64,000 bases of DNA. It comes from Zeus faber. Its lineage: Eukaryota > Chordata > Actinopteri > Zeiformes > Zeidae. The stretch lies in NCBI GenBank assembly GCA_960531495.1, contig CAUIJY010000071.1, forward strand, positions 1,302,001-1,366,000, read 5' to 3'. A program made the translations under genes and the position numbers. Positions 1 through 14,589 of the stretch are shown here, piece by piece. The notes under the pieces were generated by a model that was not told the DNA's origin, ran no database searches, and saw only the letters and a list, made by a program, of their open reading frames with translations. How positions within the stretch are numbered: position 1 is the stretch's first letter; each line of letters opens with the position of its first letter.

Positions 1-1190
1 GCTAAACACTCTTGCAATAAGTACCCAGAGACAGGAGCGCACTTTTGGTATCGTTAATGAAAGCGGTGTAAAACTGTGGAACAGTAGAGAAATATGCAGA
101 TAAACGATCAATCTCTATGCAGATGTAGATAACGTGTTAATACGTTGTCATAGCTCCCACATTGTATACATACAACAATAACATGAATTATCTCACAAAT
201 TGTGCTTTCTCAAGGGCAGTGAAGAGGCTGATGGAAGAGATGTTAATCCGGGTCTGGGACATGATCAGATTGGCTGAGTGTGCCTTGATCTGTTTATGCC
301 TGTTCTGATTTTACTATTATATTATTATACTATCATCCAAATGCTATGATGTTGCAATACTGACTGCGCGGGGGGCGCACCGGGAGGCAGAACAACCGTG
401 TTTTGGTTGCATCTAAATTTTTTAGTATGGCTTTTAAGTTGGTTTTTAACTGTATTTCTGTGTTTGTATTGGAACTGATTTTTTTAATCTGGCTTTTAAA
501 TCAGTTTTGAAACTGTATTTCTGTATCAGGATTGGGTCTGAATTTTTGGGACACATCATCAGTAGTGGACCCCAGGACCATGGGGTGTTTGACCATTATC
601 ACTAGACACCCTCGCCTGAGGAAGGCCCTCCCGTGGTTGATCAAGCCTCGGAGTGTGTCCCATAGCCAATTGGAGTTCAATTTGGGTTATGCTCGATTGT
701 GGGTAGGCAAAGAGTTTTGCTAAGCATTAATTTAGAATGATTTATGTTAAGAGTTTTGCTAAACATTAATTTTGAATGACCAATTTACTAATGCTTCATG
801 CAATCATGCCATGTCAAGGTTGGTATGGTAAATTATAAAAAAAAAATAAAAGGTTACGTTTAATAGGTATGTATTTAGAGGTGTCTTGTGTTCCTACTTT
901 GTGTCAGGGTCTTCTGTAGGTTCAGAATGAAGTTAGCTCCTCGGCACATCTGAATTTATGGGGCATAGCTCCACCCATTTTTTGGAATAAACTCCTTTTA
1001 TTTTCTTTGTTTTCTTCCAATAAAAATCCTAATTGGTTTTAACCAATTGGGGATGGGGGGATGGGTTTTAACCAACTTCATCTTTCATTTTCATAAACGT
1101 CCTTTACTTACTCAACTTACTACGCCGGATCGAGCTGTACACTCTACCTTCATCCACTCCCTCATTTTCATGAGGGAAAGGAGGATAGAA
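1..1190. repeat. 1.19-kb duplicated sequence, copy 1 (left edge cut by window)
   Basis: This stretch recurs at 50512-51701 at a constant offset of 50511 with no indels. I see two differences: C805 versus T51316, and T870 versus A51381. It contains two related 45-bp segments (about 427-475 and 488-535), a doubled AGAGTTTTGCTAA(A/G)CATTAA motif (about 708-778), an A-rich run at 838-848 and an inverted repeat AATTGGTT-TT-AACCAATT at 1031-1048. A 63-codon frame at 532-723 is present in both copies but resembles nothing I know. It could be a young interspersed element or a segmental duplication. No terminal inverted repeats, LTR ends or target duplications can be judged because the left end lies outside the window. 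Confidence 0.9.
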
Positions 1191-4100
1191 AGAAGGAATG
1201 AATGAAAGATTGAAAGAAAGATTGAAAGAAAGATTGAAAGATTGAAGGAAAGAATGAAAGAAAGATTGAAAGAAAAATTGAAAGAAAGATTGAAAGAAAG
1301 ATTGAAAGACTGAAGGAAAGAATGAAAGAAAGATGGAAAGAAAGATGGAAAGAAAGATTGACAGAAAGAAAGATTGAAAGAAATATTGAAAGAAAGATTG
1401 AAAGATTGAAAGAAAGAATGAAAGAAAGATTGAAAGATTGAAAGATTGAAGATTGAAAGAAAGAATGAAAGAAAGACTGAAAGATTGAAAGAAAAATTGA
1501 AAGAAAGATTGAAAGATTGAAAGATTGAAAGAAAGATTGAAAGTTTGAAAGACAGATTGAAAGACTGAAAGAAAGATTGCAAGAAAGATTGAAAAAACAG
1601 AAAGATTTAAAGATAGAATAAAAGAAAGATTGAAAGAAAGATTGAAAAAAAAGAAAGATTGAAAGATTGAAAGAAATATTGAAAGACAGAAAGATTGAAA
1701 GAAACAATTAAAGAAAGATTGAAAGATTAAAATAAAGAATGAAAGAACGATTGAAAGAAAGATTGAAAGAAAGATTGAAAGAAAGATTGAAAGAAAGATT
1801 GAATGAAAGATTGAAAGAAAGAATGAAACAAAGATTGAAATAAAGAACGAAAGAAAGACTGAAAGAAAGAATGACGGACAGAAAGATTGAAAGAAAGAAT
1901 GAAAGAAAGATTGAAAAAAAGATTGAAAGACTGAAAGAAAGAATGAAAGAAAGATTGAAAGATTAAACAATTGAAAGAACGATTGCAAGAAAGATTGAAA
2001 AAAGAAAGATTGAAAGAAAGAATGAAAGACTGAAGGAAAGAATGAAAGAAAGATTGAAAGATTAAAAGAAAGAATGAAAGAAAGATTGAAAAATTGAAAG
2101 ATTGAAAGAAAGACTAAAAGAAAGAAAGAACGATTGAAAGAAAGATTGAAAGAAAGAATGAAAGAAAGAATGAAAGAAAGATTGAAAGAAAGAATGAAAG
2201 AAAGATTGAAAGATTAAAAGAAAGAATGAAAGAAAGATTGAAAAATTGAAAGAATGAAAGAAAGACTAAAAGAAAGAAAGAACGATTGAAAGAAAGATTG
2301 AAAGAAAGAATGAAAGAATGAATGAAAGAAAGATTGAAAGATTAAACAATTGAAAGAAAGATTGCAAGAAAGATTGAAAAAAGAAAGATTGAAAGAAAGA
2401 ATGAAAGAAAGATTAAAAGAAAGATGGAAAGAAAGATTGAAAGAAAGAAAGATTGAAAGAGATAAAAGAAAGATTGAAAGAAATAATGAAAGAAAGATTG
2501 AACGATTGGAAGAAATATTGAAAGAGAAAAATTGAAAGTAAGAAAGATTGAAAGAAAGAATGAAAGAAAGATTGAAAGATTGAAAGAAAGAATGAAAGAA
2601 AGATTGAAAGATTGAAATATTTAAAGAAAGAATGAAAGAAAGATTGAACGATTGAAAGAAAGATTGAAAGAAAGATTGAATGATTGAAATATTTAAAGAA
2701 AGATTGAAAGATTGAAAGAAAGAATGAAAGAACGATTGAAAGAAAGAATGAAAGAAAAATTGACTGATTGAAAGAAATATTGAAAAAAGAAACATTGAAA
2801 GAAAGAATGGAAGAAAGATTGAAAGAAAGATGGAAAGAAAGATTGAAAGAAAGAAAGATTGAAAGAAATAATGAAAGAAAGATTGAACGATTGGAAGAAA
2901 TATTGAAAGATAGAAAAATTGAAAGTAAGAAAGATTGAAAGAAAGAATGAAAGAAAGATTGAAAGATTGAAAGAAAGAATGAAAGAAAAATTGAAAGATT
3001 GAAAGAAAGAATGAAAGAAAGATTGAAATATTGAAAGAAAGATTGAAATAAAGATTGAAAGTTTGAAAGAAAGATTGAAAGAAAGATTTAAAGAAAGAAA
3101 GATTGAAAGAAATATTGAAAGAAAGATTGAAAGTTTGAAAGAAAGATTGAAAGAAAGAATGAAAGAAAGATTGAAAGATTGAAAGATTGAAAGATTGAAA
3201 TAAAGAATGAAAGAAAGATTGAAAGATTGAAAGATTGAAATAAAGAATGAAAGTTTGAAAGAAAGATTGAAAGAATAACAAAAGAAAGATTGAAAGATTG
3301 GAAGAAATATTGAAAGATAGAAAAATTGAAAGTAAGAAAGATTGAAAGAAAGAATTAAAGAAAGATTGAAAGATTGAAAGAAAGAATGAAAGAAAGATTG
3401 AAATATTGAAAGAAAATATTGAAATAAAGATTGAAAGAAAGATTTAAAGAAAGAAAGATTGAAAGAAATATTGAAAGAAAGATTGAAAGATTGAAAGAAA
3501 GATTGAAAGAAAGAATGAAAGAAAGACTGAAAGATTGAAATAAAGAATGAAAGTTTGAAAGAAAGATTGAAAGAAAGATTTAAAAAAAGAAAGATTGAAA
3601 GTAAGAAAGATTGAAAGACATATTGAAAGAAAGATTGAAAGATTTAAAGAAAGATTGAAAGAAAGAATGAAAGAAAGATTGAAAGAAAGATTGTAAGACT
3701 GAAGGAAAGAATGAAAGAAAGATTGAAAGAAAGAAAGATTGAAAGATTGAAAGAAAGATTGAAAGAAAGATTGAATGACTGAAAGATTGAAAGAAATATT
3801 GAAAGTTTGAAAGAAAGATTGAAAGACTGAAAGATAGATTGAAAGATTGAAGATTGAAAGATTGAAAGAAAGATTGAAAGAAAGATTGAACGACTGAAAG
3901 ATTGAAAGAAAGATTGAAAGTTTGAAAGAAAGATTGAAAGACAAAGAAATAATGAAAGAAAGATTGAAAGAAAGAATGAAAGAAATATTGAAAGAAAGAT
4001 GGAAAGAAAGATTGAAAGAAAGAAAGATTGAAAGAAATATTGAAAGTTTGAAAGAAAGATTGAAAGACTGAAAGATAGATTGAAAGATTGAAGATTGAAA

Positions 4101-4859
4101 GATTGAAAGAAAGATTGAAAGACAGATTTAACGACTGAAAGATTGAAAGAAAGATTGGACGACTGAAAGAAATAATGAAAGAAAGATTGAAAGAAAGAAT
4201 GAAAGAAATATTGAAAGAAAGATGGAAAGAAAGATTGAAAGAAAGAAAGATTGAAAGATATAACAATAGAAAGATTGAAAGAAATAATGAAAGAAAGATT
4301 GAACGATTGGAAGAAATATTGAAAGATAGAAAAATTGAAAGATTGAAAGATTGAAAGAAAGAATGAAAGAAAGATTGAAAGATTGAAATATTGAAAGAAA
4401 GAATGAAAGAAAGACTGAAAGATTAAAAGAAAGATTGAAATATTTAAAGAAAGATTGAAAGAACAATTGAAAGAAAGAATGAAAGAATGAAAGAAAAACT
4501 GACAGATTGAAAGAAATATTGAAAAAAGAAAGATTGAAAGAAAGAATGAAAGAAAGATTGAAAGAAAGATGGAAAGAAAGATTGAAAGAAAGAAAGATTG
4601 AAAGAAATAATAAAATAAAGATTGAACGATTGGAAGAAATATTGAAAGATAGAAAAATTGAAAGTAAGAAAGATTGAAAGAAAGAATGAAAGAAAGATTG
4701 AAAGATTGAAATATTGAAAGAAAGAATGAAAGAAAGACTGAAAGATTGAAAGAAAGATTGAAAGAAAGATTGAAAGATTGAAATATTTAAAGAAAGATTG
4801 AAAGAAAGAATGAAAGAACAATTGAAAGAAAGAATGAAAGAATGAAAGAAAAACTGACA

Positions 4860-6900
4860 GATTGAAAGAAATATTGAAAAAAGAAAGATTGAAAGAAAGA
4901 ATGAAAGAAAGATTGAAAGAAAGATGGAAAGAAAGATTGAAAGAAAGAAAGATTGAAAGAAATAATAAAAGAAAGATTGAACGATTGGAAGAAATATTGA
5001 AAGATAGAAAAATTGAAAGTAAGAAAGATTGAAAGAAAGAATGAAAGAAAGATTGAAAGATTGACTGAAAGATTGAAATATTGAAAGAAAGAATGAAAAA
5101 AAGATTGAAAGACTGAAAGAAAGAATGAAAGAAAGATTGAAAGATTAAACAATTGAAAGAAAGTTTGCAAGAAAGATTGAAAAAAGAAAGATTGAAAGAA
5201 AGAATGAAAAAAAGATTGAAAGATAGATGGATAGAAAGATTGAAAGAAAGAAAGATTGAAAGAATAACAAAAGAAAGATTGAAAGATTGGAAGAAATATT
5301 GAAAGATAGAAAAATTGAAAGTAGGAAAGATTGAAAGAAAAAATTAAAGAAAGATTCAAAGATTGAAAGAAAGAATGAAAGAAAGGTTGAAAGATTGAAA
5401 TATTGAAAGAAAGAATGAAAGAAAGATTGAAAGAAAGATTGAAAGAAAGTTTGAAAGATTGAAAGATTGAAATAAAGATTGAAAGTTTGAAAGAAAGATT
5501 GAAAGAAAGATTTAAAGAAAGAAAGATTGAAAGAAATATTGAAAGAAAGATTGAAAGATTGAAAGAAAGAATGAAAGAAAGATTGAAAGATTGAAAGATT
5601 GAAATAAAGAATCAAAGTTTGAAAGAAAGATTGAAAGAAAGATTTTAAGAAAGAAAGATTGAAAGTAAGAAAGATTGAAAGAAATATTGAAAGAAAGATT
5701 GAAAGATTGAAAGAAAGATTGAAAGAAAGAATGAAAGAAAGATTGAAAGAAAGATTGAAAGAAAGATTGAAAGACTGAAGGAAAGAATGAAAGAAAGATT
5801 GAAAGAAAGATTGAAAGAAAGATTGAAAGATTGAATGATTGAAAGATAGACTGAAAGATAGATTGAAAGATTGAAGATTGAAAGATTCAAAGAAAGATTG
5901 AAAAATTGAAATATTTAAAGGAAGAATGAAAGAAAGATTGAAAGAAAGAAAGATTGAAAGAAATAATAAAAGAAAGATTGAACGATTGGAAGAAATATTG
6001 AAAGATAGAAAAATTGAAAGTAAGAAAGATTGAAAGAAAGAATGAAAGAAAGATTGAAAGATTGACAGAAAGAATGACAGAAAGATTGAAAGATTGAAAT
6101 ATTGAAAGAAAGAATGAAAAAAAGATTGAAAGAAAGAATGAAAGAAAGATTGAAAGATTAAACAATTGAAAGAAAGTTTGCAAGAAAGATTGAAAAAAGA
6201 AAGATTGAAAGAAAGAATGAAAAAAAGATTGATAGATAGATGGATAGAAAGATTGAAAGAAAGAAAGATTGAAAGAATAACAAAAGTAAGATTGAAAGAT
6301 TGGAAGAAATATTGAAAGATAGAAAAATTGAAAGTAAGAAAGATTGAAAGAAAAAATTAAAGAAAGATTCAAAGATTGAAAGAAAGAATGAAAGAAAGGT
6401 TGAAAGATTGAAATATTGAAAGAAAGAATGGAAGAAAGATTGAAAGAAAGATTGAAAGAAAGTTTGAAAGATTGAAAGATTGAAATAAAGATTGAAAGTT
6501 TGAAAGAAAGATTGAAAGAAAGATTTAAAGAAAGAAAGATTGAAAGAAATATTGAAAGAAAGATTGAAAGATTGAAAGAAAGATTGAAAGAAAGAATGAA
6601 AGAAAGATTGAAAGATTGAAAGATTGAAATAAAGAATGAAAGAAAGATTGAAAGATTGAAAGATTGAAATAAAGAATGAAAGTTTGAAAGAAAGATTGAA
6701 AGAATAACAAAAGAAAGATTGAAAGATTGGAAGAAATATTGAAAGATAGAAAAATTGAAAGTAAGAAAGATTGAAAGAAAGAATTAAAGAAAGATTGAAA
6801 GTTTGAAAGAAAGATTGAAAGAAAGATTTTAAGAAAGAAAGATTGAAAGTAAGAAAGATTGAAAGAAATATTGAAAGAAAGATTGAAAGATTGAAAGAAA
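4860..6900. repeat. Higher-order repeat inside the purine array, about 1013-bp offset, two copies
   Basis: The motif series ATTAAACAATTG-AAAGAAAGTTTGCAAG followed by a GATAGATGGATAG segment appears near 5141-5235 and again near 6157-6245. Further downstream the same order of rare variants (GAATAACAAAAG, GATTGGAAGAAATATTG, AAAATTAAAG, GATTCAAAG) is kept at an offset of about 1013 bp. Related but more diverged versions recur near 10340 and 19350-21600. The limits are approximate because the background repeat blurs the edges. Confidence 0.6.
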
Positions 6901-9900
6901 GATTGAAAGAAAGAATGAAAGAAAGATTGAAAGAAAGATTGAAAGAAAGATTGAAAGACTGAAGGAAAGAATGAAAGAAAGATTGAAAGAAAGATTGAAA
7001 GAAAGAAAGATTGAAAGAAAGATTGAAAGATTGAATGATTGAAAGATAGACTGAAAGATAGATTGAAAGATTGAAGATTGAAAGATTCAAAGAAAGATTG
7101 AAAGAAAGATTGAACGACTGAAAGATTGAAAGAAAGATTGAAAGTTTGAAACAAATTTTGAAAGACTGAAAGAAAGAATGAAAGAAAGATTGAAAGAAAT
7201 ATTGAAAAATGAAAGATTGAAAGAAAATTTGAAAGAAAGATTGAAAGAAGGAATGAAAGAAATATTGAAAGACAGAAAGATTGAAAGAAAGAATGAAAGA
7301 AAGATTGAAAGATTAAAAGAAAGAATGAAAGAAAGATTGAAAAATTGAAATATTGAAAGAAAGAATGAAAGAAAGATTGAAAGATTGAAAGATTGAAATA
7401 AAGATTGAAAGTTTGAAAGAAAGATTGAAAGAAAGATTTAAAGAAAGAAAGATTGAAAGAAATATTGAGAGAAAGATTGAAAGTTTGAAAGAAAGATTGA
7501 AAGAAAGAATGAAAGAAAGATTGAACGATTGAAATATTGAAATAAATAATGAAAGTTTGAAAGAAAGATTGAGAGAAAGATTTAAAGAAAGAAAGATTGA
7601 AAGTAAAAAAGATTGAAAGAAATATTGAAAGAAAGATTGAAAGATTGAAAGAAAGAATGAATGAAAGATTGAAAGATTGAAAGAAAGAATGAAAGAAAGA
7701 TTGAAAGATTGAAAGAAAGAATGAAAGAAAGACTGAAAGATTGAAAGAAAAATTGAAAGAAAGATTGAAAGATTGAAAGATTGAAAGAAAGATTGAAAGT
7801 TTGAAAGACAGATTGAAAGACTGAAAGAAAGATTGCAAGAAAGATTGAAAAAACAAAGATTTAAAGATAGAATAAAAGAAAGATTAAAAGAAAGATTGAA
7901 AAAAAAAAGATTGAAAGATTGAAAGAAATATTGAAAGACAGAAAGATTGAAAGAAACAATTAAAGAAAGATTGAAAGATTAAAATAAAGAATGAAAGAAA
8001 GATTGAAAGAAAGATTGAAATAAAGATTGAAAGAAAGATTGAATGAAAGATTGAAAGAAAGAATGAAACAAAGATTGAAATAAATAATGAAAGAAAGATT
8101 GAAAGAAAGATAGAAGGAAAGATTGAAAGATTGAATGATTGAAAGAAAGACTGAAAGAAAGAATGACGGACAGAAAGATTGAAAGAAAGAATGAAAGAAA
8201 GATTGAAAAAAACATTGAAAGACTGAAAGAAAGAATGAAAGAAAGATTGAAAGATTAAACAATTGAAAGAATGATTGCAAGAATGATTGAAAAAAGAAAG
8301 ATTGAAAGAAAGAACGAAAGACTGAAGGAAAGAATGAAAGAAAGATGGACAGAAAGATTGAAAGAAACAATGAAAGAAAGATTGAAAGAATAAAAGAAAG
8401 AATGAAAGAAAGATTGAAAAATTGAAAGATTGAAAGAAAGACTAAAAGAAAGAAAGAATGATTGAAAGAAAGATTGAAAGAAAGAATGAAAGAAAGAATG
8501 AAAGAAAGAATGAAAGAAAGATTGAAAGAAACAATGAAAGAAAGATTGAAAGATTAAAAGAAAGAATGAAAGAAAGATTGAAAAATTGAAAGATTGAAAG
8601 AAAGACTAAACGAAAGAAAGAACGATTGAAAGAAAGAATGAAAGAAAGATTGAAAAAAAGATTAAAAGACTGAAGGAAAGAATGAAAGAAAGATTGAAAG
8701 ATTAAACAATTGAAAGAAAGATTGCAAGAAAGAATGAAAGAAAGATTGAAAGATTGAAAGAAAGAATGAAAGAAAGATTGAAAGATTGAAATATTGAAAG
8801 AAAGAATGAAAAAAAGATTGAAAGACTGAAAGAAAGAATGAAAAAAAGATTGAAAGACTGAAAGAAAGAATGAAAGAAAGATTGAAAGATTAAACAATTG
8901 AAAGAAAGTTTGCAAGATAGATAGATGGAAAGATAGAAAGATTGAAAGAATAACAAAAGAAAGATTGAAAGATTTTAAGAAATATTGAAAGATAGAAAAA
9001 TTGAAAGTAAGAATTAAAGAAAGATTGAAAGATTGAAAGAAAGAATGAAAGAAAGATTGAAATATTGAAAGAAAGAATGAAAGATTGAAAGAAAGATTGA
9101 ACGATTGAAAGATTGAAATAAAGATTGAAAGTTTGAAAGAAAGATTGAAAGAAAGATTTAACGAAAGAAAGATTGAAAGAAATATTGAAAGAAAGATTGA
9201 AAGATTGAAAGAAAGATTGAAAGAAAGAATGAAAGAAAGATTGAAAGATTGAAATAAAGAATGAAAGAAAGATTGAATGATTGAAAGATTGAAATAAAGA
9301 ATGAAAGTTTGAAAGAAAGATTGAAAGAAAGATTTAAAAAAAGAAAGATTGAAAGTAAGAAAGATTGAAAGACGTATTGAAAGAAAGATTGAAAGATTGA
9401 AAGAAAGATTGAAAGAAAGAATGAAAGAAAGATTGAAAGAAAGATTGAAAGACTGAAGGAAAGAATGAAAGAAAGATTGAAAGAAAGATTGAAAGAAAGA
9501 AAGATTGAAAGATTGAATGATTGAAAGATTGAATGATTGAAAGATTGAAAGAAAGATTGAAAGAAAGATTGAACGACTGAAAGATTGAAAGAAAGATTGA
9601 AAGTTTGAAAGGAAGATTGAAAGACTGATGATTGAAAGATTGAAAGAAAGATTGAACGACTGAAAGATTGAAAGAAAGATTGAAAGTTTGAAAGAAAGAT
9701 TGAAAGATTGAAAGAAAGAATGAAAGAAAGATTGAAAGAATGATGGAAAGAAAGATTGAAAGAAAGAAAGATTGAAAGAAATAACAAAAGAAAGATTGAA
9801 AGAAATAATGAAAGAAAGATTGAACGATTGGAAGAAATATTGAAAGATAGAAAAATTGAAAGATTGAAAGATTGAAAGAAAGAATGAAAGAAAGATTGAA

Positions 9901-12900
9901 AGATTGAAAGAAAGAATGAAAGAACGATTGAAAGATTGAAAGAAAGATTGAAAGATTGAAATATTTAAAGAAAGATTGAAAGAAAGAATGAAAGAACAAT
10001 TGAAAGAAAGAATGAAAGAATGAAAGAAAAATTGACAGATTGAAAGAAATATTGAAAAAAGAAAGATTGAAAGAAAGAATGAAAGAAAGATTGAAAGAAA
10101 GATGGAAAGAAAGATTGAAAGAAAGAAAGATTGAAAGAAATAATAAAAGAAAGATTGAACGATTGGAAGAAATATTGAAAGATAGAAAAATTGAAAGTAA
10201 GAAAGATTGAAAGAAAGAATGAAAGAAAGATTGAAAGATTGACAGAAAGAATGACAGAAAGATTGAAAGATTGAAATTTTGAAAGAAAGAATGAAAAAAA
10301 GATTGAAAGACTGAAAGAAAGAATGAAAGAAAGATTGAAAGATTAAACAATTGAAAGAAAGTTTGCAAGAAAGATTGAAAAAAGAAAGATTGAAAGAAAG
10401 AATGAAAAAAAGATTGATAGATAGATGGATAGAAAGATTGAAAGAAAGAAAGATTGAAAGAATAACAACATAAAGATTGAAAGATTGGAAGAAATATTGA
10501 AAGATAGAAAAATTGAAAGTAAGAAAGATTGAAAGAAAAAAATAAAGAAAGATTGAAAGAAAGAATGAAAGAAAGGTTGAAAGATTGAAATATTGAAAGA
10601 AAGAATGAAAGAAAGATTGAAAGATTGAAAGATAGATTGAAAGAAAGATTGAAAGATTGAAAGTTTGAAATAAAGATTGAAAGTTTGAAAAAAAGATTGA
10701 AAGAAAGATTTAAAGAAAGAAAGATTGAAAGAAATATTGAAAGAAAGACTGAAAGATTGAAAGAAAGATTGAAAGAAAGAATGAAAGAAAGATTGAAAGA
10801 TTGAAATAAAGAATGAAAGTTTGAAAGAAAGATTGAAAGAAAGATTTAAAGAAAGATTGAAAGTAAGAAAGATTGAAAGAAATATTGAAAGAAAGATTGA
10901 AAGATTGAAAGAAAGATTGAAAGAAAGAATGAAAGAAAGATTGAAAGAAAGATTGAAAGAAAGATTGAAAGAAAGATTGAAAGACTGAAGGAAAGAATGA
11001 AAGAAAGATTGAAAGAAAGATTGAAAGAAAGAAAGATTGAAAGAAAGATTGAAAGATTGAATGATTGAAAGAAAGACTGAAAGATAGATTGAAAGATTGA
11101 AGATTGAAAGATTCAAAGAAAGATTGAAAGAAAGATTGAACGACTGAAAGATTGAAAGAAAGATTGAAAGTTTGAAACAAATTTTGAAAGACTGAAAGAA
11201 AGAATGAAAGAAAGATTGAAAGAAAGATTGAAAAAAGAAAGATTGAAAGAAAATTTGAAAGAAATATTGAAAGAAGGAATGAAAGAAAGATTGAATGAAA
11301 TATTGAAAGACAGAAAGATTGAAAGAAACAATGAAAGAAAGATTGAAAGATTGAAGATTGAAAGATTCAAAGAAAGATTGAAAGAAAGATTGAACGACTG
11401 AAAGATTGAAAGAAAGATTGAAAGTTTGAAACAAATTTTGAAAGACTGAAAGAAAGAATGAAAGAAAGATTGAAAGAAAGATTGAAAAATTGAAAGATTG
11501 AAAGAAAGATTGAAAAAAAGATTGAAAGACTGGAAGAAAGAATGAAAGAAAGATTGAAAGATTCAACAATTGAAAGAATGATTGCAAGAAAGATTGAAAA
11601 AAGAAAGATTGAAAGAAAATTTGAAAGAAAGATTGAAGAAGGAATGAAAGAAAGATTGAATGAAAAATTTAAAGACAGAAAGATTGAAAGAAAGAATGAA
11701 AGAAAGATTGAAAGATTGAAAGAAAGATTGAAAGATTAAAAGAAAGAATGAAAGAAAGATTGAAAAATTGAAAGATTGAAAGAAAGATTGAAAAAAAGAT
11801 TGAAAGACTGGAAGAAAGAATGAAAGAAAGATTGAAAGATTCAACAATTGAAAGAAAGATTGCAAGAAAGATTTAAAAAAGAAAGATTGAAAGAAAGAAT
11901 GAAAGAATGAAAGAAAGATTGAAATATTGAAAGAAAGAATGAAAGAAAGATTGAAAGATGAAAGAAAGATTGAAAGAAAGATTGAAAGATTGAAAGATTT
12001 AAAGATTGAAATAAAGATTGAAAGTTTGAAAGAAAGATTGAAAGAAAGATTTAAAGAAAGAAAGATTGAAAGTAAGAAAGATTGAAAGAAAGATTGAAAG
12101 AAAGATTGAAAAAAAGAAAGATTGAAAGAAAGATTGAACGACTGAAGAAAAGAATGAGAGAAAGATTGAAAGAAAGATTGAAAGAAAGAAATATTGAAGG
12201 AAAGATTGAAAGATTGAATGATTGAAAGAAAGACTGAAAGAAAGATTGACCGACAGAAAGATTGAAAGAAAGAATGAAAGAAAGATTGAAAGAAAGAATG
12301 AAAGAAAGATTGAAAGATTAAACAATTGAAAGAAAGATTGCAAGAAAGATTGAAAAAAGAAAGATTGAAAGGAAGAATAAAAGAAAGATTGAAAGAAAGA
12401 TGGAAAGAAAGAAAGATTGAAAGAAATAACAAAAGAAAGATTGAAAGAAAGAATGAAAGAAAGATTGAAAGACTGAAAGAAAGAATGAAAGGCAGATTGA
12501 AAGAAAGATTGAAAGTAAGAAAAATTGAAAGAAAGAATGAAAGAAAGATTGAAAGATTGCAAGAAAGAATGAAAGAAATATTGAAAGATTGAAATATTGA
12601 AAGAAAGAATGAAAGAAAGATTGAAAGATTGAAAGAAAGATTGAAAGATTGAAATAAAGATTGAAAGTTTGAAAGAAAGATTGAAAGAAAGAAAGAAAGA
12701 TTGAAAGAAAGATTGAAAGAAAGATTGAAAGAAAGAAAGATTGAATAATTGAAAGAAAGACTGAAAGAAAGAATGACGGACAGAAAGATTGAAAGAAAGA
12801 ATGAAAGAAAGATTGAAAGAAAGATTTAAACAAAGAAAGATTGAAAGTAAGAAAGATTGAAAGAAATATTGAACGAAAGATTGAAAGAAAGGATGAAAGA

Positions 12901-14589
12901 AAGATTGAAAGAAAGATTGAAAAAAGGAAGATTGAAAGAAAGATTGAATGACTGAAGAAAAGAATGAAAGAAAGATTGAAAGAAAGATTGAAAGAAAGAA
13001 ATATTGAAGGAAAGATTGAAAGATTGAATGATTGAAAGAAAGACTGAAAGAAAGATTGACCGACAGAAAGATTGAAAGAAAGAATGAAAGAAAGATTGAA
13101 AGAAAGAATGAAAGAAAGATTGAAAGATTAAACAATTGAAAGAAAGATTGCAAGAAAGATTGAAAAAAGAAAGATTGAAAGAAAGAATAAAAGAAAGAAA
13201 GAATGAAAGAAAGATTGAAAGACTGAAAGAAAGAATGAAAGGCAGATTGAAAGAAAGATTGAAAGTAAGAAAAATTGAAAGAAAGAATGAAAGAAAGATT
13301 GAAAGATTGCAAGAAAGAATGAAAGAAATATTGAAAGATTGAAATATTGAAAGAAAGAATGAAAGAAAGATTGAAAGATTGAAAGAAAGATTGAAATATT
13401 GAAAGAAAGAATGAAAGAAAGATTGAAAGATTGAAAGAAAGATTGAAATATTGAAATAAAGATTGAAAGTTTGAAAGAAAGATTGAAAGAAAGATTTAAA
13501 GAAAGAAAGAAAGATTGAAAGAAAGATTGAAAGAAAGAAAGATTGAAAGAAAGACTGAAAGAAAGAATGACGGACAGAAAGATTGAAAGAAAGAATGAAA
13601 GAAAGATTGAAAAAAGATTGAAAGACTGAAAGAAAGAATGAAAGAAACATTGAAAGATTAAACAATTGAAAGAAAGATTGCAAGAAAGATTGAAAAAAGA
13701 AAGATTGAAAGAAAGAATAAAAGAAAGATTGAAAGAAAGATGGAAAGAAAGAAAGATTGAAAGAAATAACAAAAGAAAGATTGAAAGAAAGAATGAAAGA
13801 AAGATTGAAAGACTGAAAGAAAGAATGAAAGGCAGATTGAAAGAAGATTGAAAGTAAGAAAAATTGAAAGAAAGAATGAAAGAAAGATTGAAAGATTGCA
13901 AGAAAGAATGAAAGAAATATTGAAAGATTGAAATATTGAAAGAAAGAATGAAAGAAAGATTGAAAGATTGAAAGAAAGATTGAAATATTGAAAGAAAGAA
14001 TGAAAGAAAGATTGAAAGATTGAAAGAAAGATTGAAATATTGAAATAAAGATTGAAAGTTTGAAAGAAAGATTGAAAGAAAGATTTAAAGAAAGAAAGAA
14101 AGATTGAAAGAAAGATTGAAAGAAAGATTGAAAGAAAGAAAGATTGAAAGATTGAATAATTGAAAGAAAGACTGAAAGAAAGAATGACGGACAGAAAGAT
14201 TGAAAGAAAGAATGAAAGAAAGATTGAAAAAAGATTGAAAGACTGAAAGAAAGAATGAAAGAAACATTGAAAGATTAAACAATTGAAAGAAAGATTGCAA
14301 GAAAGATGGAAAGAATGAAAGATTGAAATAATGATTAAAAGTTTGAAAGAAAGTTTGAAAGAAAGATTTAAACAAAGAAAGATTGAAAGTAAGAAAGATT
14401 GAAAGAAATGTTGAACGAAAGATTGAAAGAAAGGATGAAAGAAAGATTGAAAGAAAGATTGAAAAAAAGAAAGATTGAAAGAATGATTGAACGACTGAAG
14501 GAAAGAATGAAAGAAAGATTGAAAGAAAGATTGAAAGAAATAAATATTGAAGGAAAGATTGAAAGATTGAATGACTGAAAGAAAGACTG

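Noticed and set aside
532-723. 63-codon frame, identical at 51043-51234
   Set aside because: Its conservation is explained by the recent duplication. No homology is recognised, and its length is near chance.
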